From: Bacteroidota bacterium
GTDB lineage: Bacteria; Bacteroidota; Ignavibacteria; Ignavibacteriales; Ignavibacteriaceae
Length of the DNA stretch: 64,000 bases
Reading direction: 5' to 3'
Assembly (NCBI GenBank): GCA_022573715.1
Contig: JACZTL010000008.1
Coordinates: forward strand, 31,184 to 95,183
Shown here: one piece after another, positions 56,612-64,000 of the stretch
How positions within the stretch are numbered: position 1 is the first letter of the stretch
Layout: each line of letters starts with the position of its first letter
The notes under the pieces: generated by a model
The model's input: the letters and a program-made list of their open reading frames with translations, nothing else
What the model was told of the DNA's origin: nothing
Databases searched by the model: none
Program-made: the position numbers and the translations under genes

Positions 56612-57385
56612 TCAATCGGTTATAATTTTCGTTATTAATTTTGCCGGCACTTCTTCAAAATAAATAATTTTATCTGAGGTATTATTAATATCTACATTCC
56701 AGGTGTTCTTTTTTTCTTCCACATTATTTCCCTGCTTAACTTTTTTAACATATTTTGATTTATCAGCTATAACATAGATCGGTTTATTATAATATTGTGA
56801 AATTATTGCTGCCGAAAAACTGCCCGTTTTGTTTATAATGTTTCCATTGTTTAAAATTTTATCGGCACCCAAAATTACGGCTTCAACTTGAGGTATGAAA
56901 ATTGACATTGCTGAATCGGTAATTAAATTTGTTATCACTTTTTCATCGGAAAGTTTTTGGGCTAATATTCTTCCTTCTAATTTGGGGCGTGATTCACAAA
57001 CAACTACATTAATCTTTTTGATCTCATTTAATCTTTTAAGCAGTTGTAGAATAGTATAGCTGTTTGAAAGAGTTAGAAATGTTTTATAATTATCAATATA
57101 TGGTTTAGCATTTTTAAATATTATTTTTTGCTGTTTAATTATTTGCTCTTCATAACTATCAAAATATTTTCTCAAATTTTTAATTTTATTATCTGATAAC
57201 AAATTTCTAATATTAAAAATATAATTGTTTATTGAAGCGAAATCTTTCAAATGGGTTTCAACTTTATATAAAATATTTTCAATGTCTTCTTTGTTTTTAG
57301 TTTCTTTAAGTATTTGATTCAGCTTTAAAGTTAATTCAACAGAACCGGAAGTATTGTCTTGTAATAATGATTGTAGAGAATTCAT
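56612..57385 (-). CDS. eIF-2B alpha/beta/delta-like protein
   Basis: The 257-residue protein has an N-terminal helical part and a Rossmann-like C-terminal domain. That domain carries VVVCESRPKLEGRILAQKL, EAVILGADKILNNGNIINKTGSF and PIYVIADKSKY, the motifs of the eIF2B / MtnA / ribose-1,5-bisphosphate isomerase superfamily. A sugar-phosphate isomerase role is more likely than translation in a bacterium. The family is sure, the substrate open. Confidence 0.85.
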   Translation of the reverse strand: MNSLQSLLQDNTSGSVELTLKLNQILKETKNKEDIENILYKVETHLKDFASINNYIFNIRNLLSDNKIKNLRKYFDSYEEQIIKQQKIIFKNAKPYIDNYKTFLTLSNSYTILQLLKRLNEIKKINVVVCESRPKLEGRILAQKLSDEKVITNLITDSAMSIFIPQVEAVILGADKILNNGNIINKTGSFSAAIISQYYNKPIYVIADKSKYVKKVKQGNNVEEKKNTWNVDINNTSDKIIYFEEVPAKLITKIITD

Positions 57386-57811
57386 TTTATTTTATTTAGA
57401 TTATTCAACAATAATTTAAATAATTTTTAATCGGAATTAATAATAAAAAATTTATCGTTGAGGAAGTTGAAAAACCATTTCAACTATAAGTTCAACTCTT
57501 AACGGAGTTGTTTTCTTACATTGTTTACCATATTACGAATATTCAATCCATCTGGGATTGATGAATTCCTAACAACATAGTCATAAGTGAAGGATAACAA
57601 GTAAAGGGATCATTCCCGTTAGGGAATAAATATTTGTAATTTGAAATCTAACAGTAAAAAACAATCCCGTAGGGATTGAACTGTTAGCAATTGAAATGAA
57701 AGAAACAGTAACAAACACTGCCAACGAATAGTCTGCCTTGGCGGGTCGCTATTACGGAGTGTAAGCGAGGCGAGCAGAAAGTTCGGTGACATCAATGAAA
57801 CAAGTAAATAG
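57386..57811. other. Noncoding stretch with a run of hairpins
   Basis: No gene is visible. Four to five short perfect hairpins lie in tandem from 57493 to 57687. Beyond them is a GC-richer piece (57720-57790) with GTCTGCCTTGGCGGGTCGC, which looks like another interspersed element. Confidence 0.55.
57493..57687. repeat. Array of short perfect hairpins
   Basis: The array contains CAACTC/GAGTTG (57493-57510), CAATCC/GGATTG (57544-57560), ATTCCC/GGGAAT (57612-57627), and a nested pair in which CTAACAGT/ACTGTTAG encloses CAATCCC-GTA-GGGATTG (57648-57687). The middle three share a CCC-rich arm with a short loop. They could be REP-like elements or a structured RNA. Confidence 0.6.
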
Positions 57812-59530
57812 TTAATTAGTCTGCAGCAACTCTTGTATTTCAAAAATTTTATTTTCAGAATGAACTCTAGATGAGTTAAATTTAGAAAGCTCCGAAAATA
57901 GTTCTTCTTTTGTGCTGTAATTTTTAAGGTAAAAAATTCTTACTTTATTTCTGTTTTTTATCAACCAGTTTAGAGCAATTTTCATTTTTTCAAGATCTTC
58001 ATCGGTTGGTAAATATTTAAGGTTTATTGTAGAGGTAAAATAATCTTCCAATGCCTCGTCAAAATTTCCGTTACCGAGCACATAATTTTTTATGTGGATT
58101 TTCCCGTTCAGCATTAAAAAGTAATCGTTATTAAATTCACCTTTGATCTCAAATAAAACATTTGCACTGTTAACCGGTTCGGAAAGTAATGACGATTTGT
58201 GTGTCTGGGCTAGAATTAGATCAATCAACGCTTTTACTTCGGCAGCCTTTTCGTATTTAAGTTGAGATGAGTATAATTTCATTTTCTTTAACAATCGGTC
58301 TAAAGCATGACTGTTTTTACCGTAAAGGAAATCATAGACTTTTTTTAATTCACCCTTATAAAGGTCTAAATTCTTATTTGTACAAGGTACGGTACATCTC
58401 TCAATCTCTGCAAGGAAACATGCTTTTGATTTTAAGAATTCCCGGTTAGTACATTCGCGCAGTTCAAATGTTTTATCAATTATTTCCAATATTGTTTTTG
58501 CTTTATCTCTTGAAATAAACAAACCGAAATAATCGTTGCCGTCAAAATCGAAATGATTTGTTATTTCTAAGTTGGGAAATTTATGTGTTTTATTAATTCG
58601 TAAAAAATATTTATTACCGTAACGTTTTAACTGTCTGTTGTGTTTTGGACTTATTAACTTAATTAACTCTGCTTCGGCAAGTAAAGCTGTCAACTCGGTA
58701 TTTGTAATTTCAACCTTTACTCTCTTTGCCTGTTTTGCTATTTTTTTTGCCTTACGTTGACTATTAGATACAAAATATGATTTTACTCTTTTCTGTAAAG
58801 ATCTGGCTTTACCGACGTAGATAATATCGTTCTTTGAATTCAAGAAATAATAAATTCCGGGTGCATTTGGTAAAGAATTTACGTCTTCTTGAAGTTTCTT
58901 CTTTTTAGAAGAAAAAATAGCTTGGGTGTAAGTCGATTGCTGAATGTCCAATAATTCTTGAAGATTAGTAATCCCTTTTTCTTTCTGAAGTTTTTTTATC
59001 ATTTTAATCAGAATTTTTGCCGTTACTTCCGCATCGGAAAGAGCACGGTGGGCTTCGGAGTTTTTAATTCTTAAATGCCTGCAAACAGAACCTAATGATT
59101 TGCTGCTTAGTTCAGGGAATACTTTTTTTGCCAACTTTACGGTGCAAAGTTCGTGTACTTTCGGCAGCATATTTTCAGTAGATAAAAATTCTTTCCTCAA
59201 GAAACTTTTATCAAATGATAAATTGTGTGCAGTAAGCACTTTATCATTTATGAACTCTGTGATATCATTTGCTATGTCTTCAAAAAAAGGTGCGTCTTTA
59301 ATATCGTCGTAAGTAATACCGGTAATCATTGTAATGTTGGCGGGGATATGTCTGCCCGGATTTATCATCGAGTGATATTTCTCTGAAATTTTCAAATTTT
59401 TAACTACTACAATTCCTATTTCAATTATATTGTTTCTGCCTGCAGCAAGTCCTGTGGTTTCTGTATCAAGTACACAAAACTCCGCCTGGTTGAGAGGGAT
59501 ATCACTTTGAAAGTAATTAGTCATAATCAA
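57812..59530 (-). CDS. DnaQ-like exonuclease fused to a UvrC-like GIY-YIG nuclease
   Basis: Residues 1-180 form a DEDDh 3'-5' exonuclease with VLDTETTGL, HNLSFDKSFL and HRALSDAEV. Residues about 220-310 form a UvrC-type GIY-YIG domain (NAPGIYYFLN, IYVGKARSLQKRVKSYF), and a helical UVR-like piece follows (SQLKYEKAAEVKALI). The exonuclease/UvrC-N fusion is a known bacterial family related to Cho. It probably trims or incises damaged DNA. Total length is 572 residues. Confidence 0.9.
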   Translation of the reverse strand: MIMTNYFQSDIPLNQAEFCVLDTETTGLAAGRNNIIEIGIVVVKNLKISEKYHSMINPGRHIPANITMITGITYDDIKDAPFFEDIANDITEFINDKVLTAHNLSFDKSFLRKEFLSTENMLPKVHELCTVKLAKKVFPELSSKSLGSVCRHLRIKNSEAHRALSDAEVTAKILIKMIKKLQKEKGITNLQELLDIQQSTYTQAIFSSKKKKLQEDVNSLPNAPGIYYFLNSKNDIIYVGKARSLQKRVKSYFVSNSQRKAKKIAKQAKRVKVEITNTELTALLAEAELIKLISPKHNRQLKRYGNKYFLRINKTHKFPNLEITNHFDFDGNDYFGLFISRDKAKTILEIIDKTFELRECTNREFLKSKACFLAEIERCTVPCTNKNLDLYKGELKKVYDFLYGKNSHALDRLLKKMKLYSSQLKYEKAAEVKALIDLILAQTHKSSLLSEPVNSANVLFEIKGEFNNDYFLMLNGKIHIKNYVLGNGNFDEALEDYFTSTINLKYLPTDEDLEKMKIALNWLIKNRNKVRIFYLKNYSTKEELFSELSKFNSSRVHSENKIFEIQELLQTN

Positions 59531-59532
59531 AT

Positions 59533-59649
59533 TTATAATTTAGCAGATAAACTCAATATACAATTTACATAACAAGCAAAATCACCTATGACTTTTCTAT
59601 CATCACCAAGTTTAAGTTTCCAACCGGCATCATCACAATTTTTAATCAT
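59533..59649 (-). CDS. Possible 38-residue ORF upstream of the exonuclease gene
   Basis: An ATG at 59649 behind AGTAGGA opens MIKNCDDAGWKLKLGDDRK and ends two bases before the exonuclease ATG. Spacing suggests coupling, and the composition is protein-like (several Cys, Asp and Gly). I know no family and it may be a remnant or a chance frame. Confidence 0.35.
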   Translation of the reverse strand: MIKNCDDAGWKLKLGDDRKVIGDFACYVNCILSLSAKL

Positions 59650-60048
59650 ATTCCTACTTATAAATTGTTTTTAAGGGTACTAATTTGGAGACTTTAATTT
59701 GATGAAATATTGCAGTTGCTTCATAGATCGTCAATTTTACTTCCAGATTTTAAAAATAAAACTTCTATTTATGATTAAAATCCGATTTGTTATAATATAA
59801 ATTTTATAATTATGAGCCAAATTATATAACATTAATTTTTTTTTATCAATAAAATTACTTATTTTATTCTTATCTAAATAAAGCGGGGGTAATAACCCTA
59901 TATAGAAAGATAAATTTACTGTAATTTTAAATTAACATTTAGAGTAATATGTCTTCTATCAAACTCTTCAAACTCTTCAAACTCTATTTTCAATTTTAAA
60001 ATTCTTTATTATTCAGGGGTATAAAAAATATTAAAAGGAAATATTAAT
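59650..60048. promoter_or_regulatory. Leader region of the CRISPR ancillary operon
   Basis: This AT-rich stretch separates the divergent exonuclease and CRISPR genes and must contain the operon promoter. It holds a small GGGT-AATA-ACCC hairpin near 59887 and three tandem copies of CAAACTCTT at 59960-59985. It ends in AAAGGAAATATTAA before a TTG start. No CRISPR repeats are present. Confidence 0.5.
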
Positions 60049-62706
60049 TTGCCTGGTGATAAAAATTATAGAGACATAAAACATAAAAAGGAAAATTTTG
60101 TGTTCTTCCTCGGCGGACAAGATGCTGAGATGTTAACTATTAGAGATATTTTAAGAGAACATAATCTTAATTTTCACGATAAAGATTTGAAATGGGGTGC
60201 TAAACTCTCCGATTATAAAGAAGAACTTAAAGAAATAAATGAAGATCAAACTGCTGTTCTAATTGAATTAACTATAGATATTCCCGTACCTGAAAATGCA
60301 ATAATAATTGACCACCATAATGAAAAAGAAAACAAACCGTCATCTCTTGAGCAAATTGCAGATTTATTAAATATAAAATTAAATAGATGGCAGCAATTAA
60401 TTGCCGCAAACGACAGAGGACATATTAGAGCGTTAAAAGAAATTTGCGCCTCTGAAAATGAAATTAAGAAGATTAGAAGAAAAGATAAAGATGCACAAGG
60501 TGTTACTGAAAAAGATGAGGAACTTGCCGAAGAATCAATTAAAAAATTTAATACTAAGAAAAATCATATTACTGTTATAAAGTCTTTAACGGATAAATTT
60601 AGCCCAATTACTGATTTAATGTATGGCAAAACCGATAAGTTATTAATTTATAATGATAATTCACTACTTTACATTGGTAATGGCAAACCTAAACTAATAA
60701 AAAAATATAAAAATTTAGTTGATAAACAAAAAGCTTTTTATGGGGGTGGCGAAAAAGGATATTTCGGGATGTTAGTAGAAAATAATAATGAGGAAACTAT
60801 AAAAGAATTAGTTGGTGAAGTTATTGAAACTTTAAATAAAGAGGAAGAAGAAAAAATTTATAGTTATCACATATTTCTGTTTCCGTTCAAGTGGAAACTT
60901 TGGAAGTTTGACAATAATGCAGCATTAGAAGATAAATTTAATGTAAAGGAATTCAAAGAAACTCTAATTAAATCTTTAGGATCAAATTGGGAACGGAAAC
61001 AGTTCTCCCTTAATTACTATAACAACTACAACGAATACAATTATTTTTACGAATACGTGAGAGAAATACTGTATGACCTTGGCGAAAATTTAAAAACAGA
61101 GTATGACCTTGGCAAAGACTTAAAAACAAAGCAGACAAAAGATAACGATAAACTTATAAACCATTTTGAATGTAAAATATCTAAAAGTAAAAAACTTTAT
61201 TATAATATAAAACTCTGTGATTCTGAAGCGACTACTTACAATTTGGAAATTGACAGCATATTGTTAAATGTTTACAGTACAGGAACTGCTGTTTTATCTT
61301 TCCATTTAAGAAATAAAGATAAAAAACATTCTTCAAAAGAAGACATATTGAAAATCAACAAATACGGAAGGAGACTCTACGTACCCTTTTTTGATTTGGA
61401 CCCCGATTCGATTTACACAGGTGAAACAGACAATACAAATTCTCAAAAAGTACTTAATGCGACGAAACATAACGAGATTCCGGATGCTATTTGGATTGGG
61501 GGAAAAGAAGAACTGGCTGGAAAGAGTAACCTGTATGAAGATTTTGAAAAATATAAAAATAAAGATAATTTCAAGTTCGGACCATTTCTTTTACCAAAAT
61601 TTATTGAAGAATTATTTCCTGAAAAATTTTATCTTGTTCATGAAAAACAAGGATGTAATTCAGACGGAACAAAGGATAAAAAGTATAAAATATATCTCCG
61701 TCCGGTTTTGGATGATAGAATGCACGTGGTATGCTGGTACGGAAACACAGATTTAGTAAATGAACTAAATAAAATAAAAGAATGTAATGATTTTGATTTA
61801 GGAGACTCTTACTTAAACGATAATCGAAAAGATAAAAGTCATTATTTTTACGAGACAAGAGATTGGTGGTATAGTTATATATTTGTTGATTCCCCTGAAC
61901 CTATGCATACAGATAGATTTATAAAACAAAAGCTCGTTAAAGACAGCACTTATTCTCGTTGGGTTGAATGGGGCACTTTATACGGAATGAGCCGTTACAG
62001 TCTGGTAATACTGACATCTTCTTTTTCAGACTTAGATAATAATAATGTAACATTTTTAGTTAAACATTTACAGACAATGTACTACAAAATGGCTGAGTTA
62101 TGCTTACTACAAAGAGCAACTGTTTTAAGTTATGCTGGGGAAATAACGAATATTTCTAATTTAACTAAACCTTCTGGGAATGAAAATAAAGATAAAAATT
62201 ATGATAATGAAATATCAGCAAGGATTGAAGATATTTACAAGTTCTATATTCTGTTTTTAAATAAAATTAATTTCAAAGAAGTAACTGCTCAAGAACAAGG
62301 AATTGAGATGTATAATTTAATGCAGAAACAGATGAGAATTGCAGAAGATGTCAACGATTTGGATAGGGAGATAAAAGAATTACATTTATTCGCAACTCAT
62401 TTAGAGGAGACAGCACAAACTGAAGAAGATAGAAAGCAAACTGAAAAGATGAATGCTCTTACTGGTTTAGGTGCAATATTTTTACCATTCTCTTTGTTAA
62501 TAGCATTTTTTGCACTATTATTTCGTCCAACAGATAAAATACCCAAATTTATTTTTGACACTAATTCAATGCCAAATTTCCCTTTTATTACTGCCCTATC
62601 ATTAATTATTGTACTAGGTTTAATTTTTGTTATATACATAAATAAGCGACTTGAATTAAAAATAATGAAAAAATTATTCGGAAAGATTAAAAGAAAGCAA
62701 AAATGA
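60049..62706 (+). CDS. NrN-CorA fusion: DHH phosphodiesterase-like domain joined to CorA-like membrane effector of type III CRISPR
   Basis: The start is TTG at 60049 behind AAAGGAAAT. The N-terminal ~250 residues look like a DHH-family phosphodiesterase: FFLGGQDAEM (Asp 25), IIIDHHN (88-91), LIAANDRGHIR (Asp 122) and YGGGEKG near residue 230. The C-terminal part has long charged helices (VNDLDREIKELHL) leading to two membrane helices, about 804-824 and 844-864, and a basic tail, as in CorA channels. The canonical CorA GMN motif is replaced by ALLF. In Bacteroides a Cmr system uses separate CorA and NrN proteins with SAM-AMP as messenger (established knowledge). Here both appear in one chain. 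The stop overlaps the RAMP gene as ATGA. Confidence 0.82.
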   Translation: MPGDKNYRDIKHKKENFVFFLGGQDAEMLTIRDILREHNLNFHDKDLKWGAKLSDYKEELKEINEDQTAVLIELTIDIPVPENAIIIDHHNEKENKPSSLEQIADLLNIKLNRWQQLIAANDRGHIRALKEICASENEIKKIRRKDKDAQGVTEKDEELAEESIKKFNTKKNHITVIKSLTDKFSPITDLMYGKTDKLLIYNDNSLLYIGNGKPKLIKKYKNLVDKQKAFYGGGEKGYFGMLVENNNEETIKELVGEVIETLNKEEEEKIYSYHIFLFPFKWKLWKFDNNAALEDKFNVKEFKETLIKSLGSNWERKQFSLNYYNNYNEYNYFYEYVREILYDLGENLKTEYDLGKDLKTKQTKDNDKLINHFECKISKSKKLYYNIKLCDSEATTYNLEIDSILLNVYSTGTAVLSFHLRNKDKKHSSKEDILKINKYGRRLYVPFFDLDPDSIYTGETDNTNSQKVLNATKHNEIPDAIWIGGKEELAGKSNLYEDFEKYKNKDNFKFGPFLLPKFIEELFPEKFYLVHEKQGCNSDGTKDKKYKIYLRPVLDDRMHVVCWYGNTDLVNELNKIKECNDFDLGDSYLNDNRKDKSHYFYETRDWWYSYIFVDSPEPMHTDRFIKQKLVKDSTYSRWVEWGTLYGMSRYSLVILTSSFSDLDNNNVTFLVKHLQTMYYKMAELCLLQRATVLSYAGEITNISNLTKPSGNENKDKNYDNEISARIEDIYKFYILFLNKINFKEVTAQEQGIEMYNLMQKQMRIAEDVNDLDREIKELHLFATHLEETAQTEEDRKQTEKMNALTGLGAIFLPFSLLIAFFALLFRPTDKIPKFIFDTNSMPNFPFITALSLIIVLGLIFVIYINKRLELKIMKKLFGKIKRKQK

Positions 62707-63982
62707 GTAACTATAAACTTACTTTCAAACTAAAACAACACACGCCAATTATTCATTTTCAGCACGACCAGCACGGAGCTACTTTGCGCGCAAGCGAATT
62801 GAAACCTAAGCTGGATAAGTTTTTGATTGAGAAATTTAAAGAAGATAATGTTGATTTTTCTGATTGGCTTATTAAAGGGCAAGATAAAGCTTTGGATTAT
62901 AAGGTGCGGATAAAAAGCTCAAGGCAAATATCATATTATTTACCGTTACCTACAAAATTAAACTCAAAAAATTACCCTGATAAAGAGATAAATCTAAAAG
63001 ATTACATTACAAAAAAATTAGAAATTGATTTTGAATACATTTTACCAACGCCATATTTTGCTAATGCTGATAAATTTAAATTTAAAAAGCAAAGTGATGA
63101 AGTAGATCCTGAAAAGACAAAACCTGATGAGTTGTTTTTTGCTGTATTCACAAACAATAGAATAAATGTTACTATTACATCTTTAAACTTAACTATGCTA
63201 AATGGGAAATTTCTTTATCAGTTTATTCAAGAAAATCTCACTGAGTTTTTTTTAATACACAACTTCGGTACAAGGCAAAATAAAGGTTTTGGTTCGTTTA
63301 CAGTTGAGGAAATTAATGAGAAAGAAGTTGATAACGATGACCTACTAAAACTATTACAAGATATTTTTTATAAAAAATCTTCTTCTTCATATACTGGCTT
63401 TAATAATATTTTTCAGTTTATCCTAAAAGAATATCAATTATTAAAAAGTGGTATTAACATTCCTTATGGAAGAACACCGTTCTATGAAAAGTCAAAACTT
63501 TTTGAATATTTCATAAAAAAAGACAAACGTTGGGAAAAGAGATATATTAAACAAAAATTAAAAAAAAATAAAATTGAATTAAAACAAACTCACAATCCTA
63601 TTGATTATGATAATGCTGAAAAAAATTATTACAACAATTATACTGATAAACAAGAAAATGATTATAAATATATAAGAGCTTTATTAGGTGTAGCTGAGCA
63701 TTTTGAATTTGCAACAAATAATCGTGGGAGAATAAAAGTAAAGATTACTCATAAACCCCAAAATGGTGAAGATCAAATTAAAAGATTTCAATCACCATTA
63801 TTTATGAAGGTTATAGATGGGAGTGTTTATATAAAGTATAATGATACCTATAAACAGATTGAAAAAAAATATTTGAATTTAAACTTGATAGTGATTCATT
63901 AGGTGAGCTTAAAGTCCCAAGTGATTTTGATATTAGTGAATTTTTAAAAGATAATCTTTCCAATAATTGGGCTAATATTTAA
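62703..63982 (+). CDS. cmr1: Cmr1-type RAMP protein, frameshifted near the 3' end
   Basis: The protein opens YKLTFKLKQHTPIIHFQ and TLRASELKPKLDKFL, as in Bacteroidota Cmr1-type RAMPs, and has the glycine-rich RAMP loop FGTRQNKGFGSF (about residue 195). In the zero frame it stops at 63902 (399 residues) with an unlikely tail. A -1 shift at the A8 run 63862-63869 continues as IFEFKLDSDSLGELKVPSD to a TAA at 63980-63982, immediately before the next ATG. That continuation is clearly coding in style. The cause may be a sequencing error, a real mutation or programmed slippage at A-AAA-AAA. Confidence 0.78.
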
Positions 63983-64000
63983 ATGAAATACACAGCACTA
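63983..64000 (+). CDS. cmr2: First codons of a probable cmr2/cas10 gene (cut by window edge)
   Basis: ATG directly follows the restored cmr1 stop (TAA-ATG) and the visible codons give MKYTAL. Cmr2/Cas10 proteins of this group often begin in this way, and Cas10 is the expected next gene. Six codons are too few to prove it. Confidence 0.5.

Noticed and set aside
59960..59985. CRISPR repeats
   Set aside because: The unit is 9 bp in direct tandem with no spacers, so this is a simple tandem repeat.

Overview
The window is an AT-rich bacterial chromosome segment. Gene content, frequent TTG starts, a DUF2851 protein, a DUF151/UVR nuclease and TonB-style carboxypeptidase-regulatory domains suggest the Bacteroidota/Chlorobi/Ignavibacteriota group, with Ignavibacteria as best guess. 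The taxon is inferred from gene style, not from a marker tree.

Layout. 1-9.5 kb is a housekeeping run on the plus strand: the end of pyrG, purN, purH, mreB-mreC-mreD-mrdA-rodA (rod-shape and septum-independent wall synthesis), a decayed dcd relic, and pyrF. 9.5-17.7 kb holds a DUF2851 gene, the minus-strand etfB-etfA-nuclease operon, clpS, typA and an M20 dipeptidase. 17.8-36.9 kb is accessory DNA. It contains an NYN/LOTUS protein, an NmrA-like protein, and a GC-richer pair of octaheme cytochrome c plus internally duplicated membrane protein. An SOS operon (umuD-umuC-yedK), a ThDP-enzyme/aldehyde dehydrogenase/saccharopine dehydrogenase group, a bifunctional cytidylyltransferase-CDP-alcohol transferase with an HD-like partner, and several gene relics follow. 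36.9-44.2 kb is a Cus/Czc-type metal efflux operon bracketed by two direct copies of a ~300 bp segment that carries the end of a SET-domain gene. 45.0-48.7 kb looks like a proline/hydroxyproline degradation cluster (X-Pro aminopeptidase, proline dehydrogenase, HOGA-type aldolase, and the C-terminal stump of an alanine-glyoxylate aminotransferase). Around 50 kb two tRNA-Ser genes flank a broken GIY-YIG endonuclease gene and a tRNA-Ser relic. 50.8-59.5 kb carries a MATE pump, two serine hydrolases, an eIF2B-like protein and a DnaQ-UvrC fusion.

The most notable system begins at 60.0 kb and runs off the right edge: the start of a type III-B (Cmr) CRISPR operon. Its first gene encodes an 885-residue protein with an N-terminal DHH phosphodiesterase-like part and a C-terminal CorA-like two-helix membrane part. 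I read it as a one-chain fusion of the NrN and CorA ancillary proteins that are linked to SAM-AMP signalling in Bacteroides. It is followed by a cmr1-type RAMP gene with a frameshift at an A8 run near its 3' end, and then by the first six codons of a probable cmr2/cas10. No CRISPR array or adaptation genes are inside the window.
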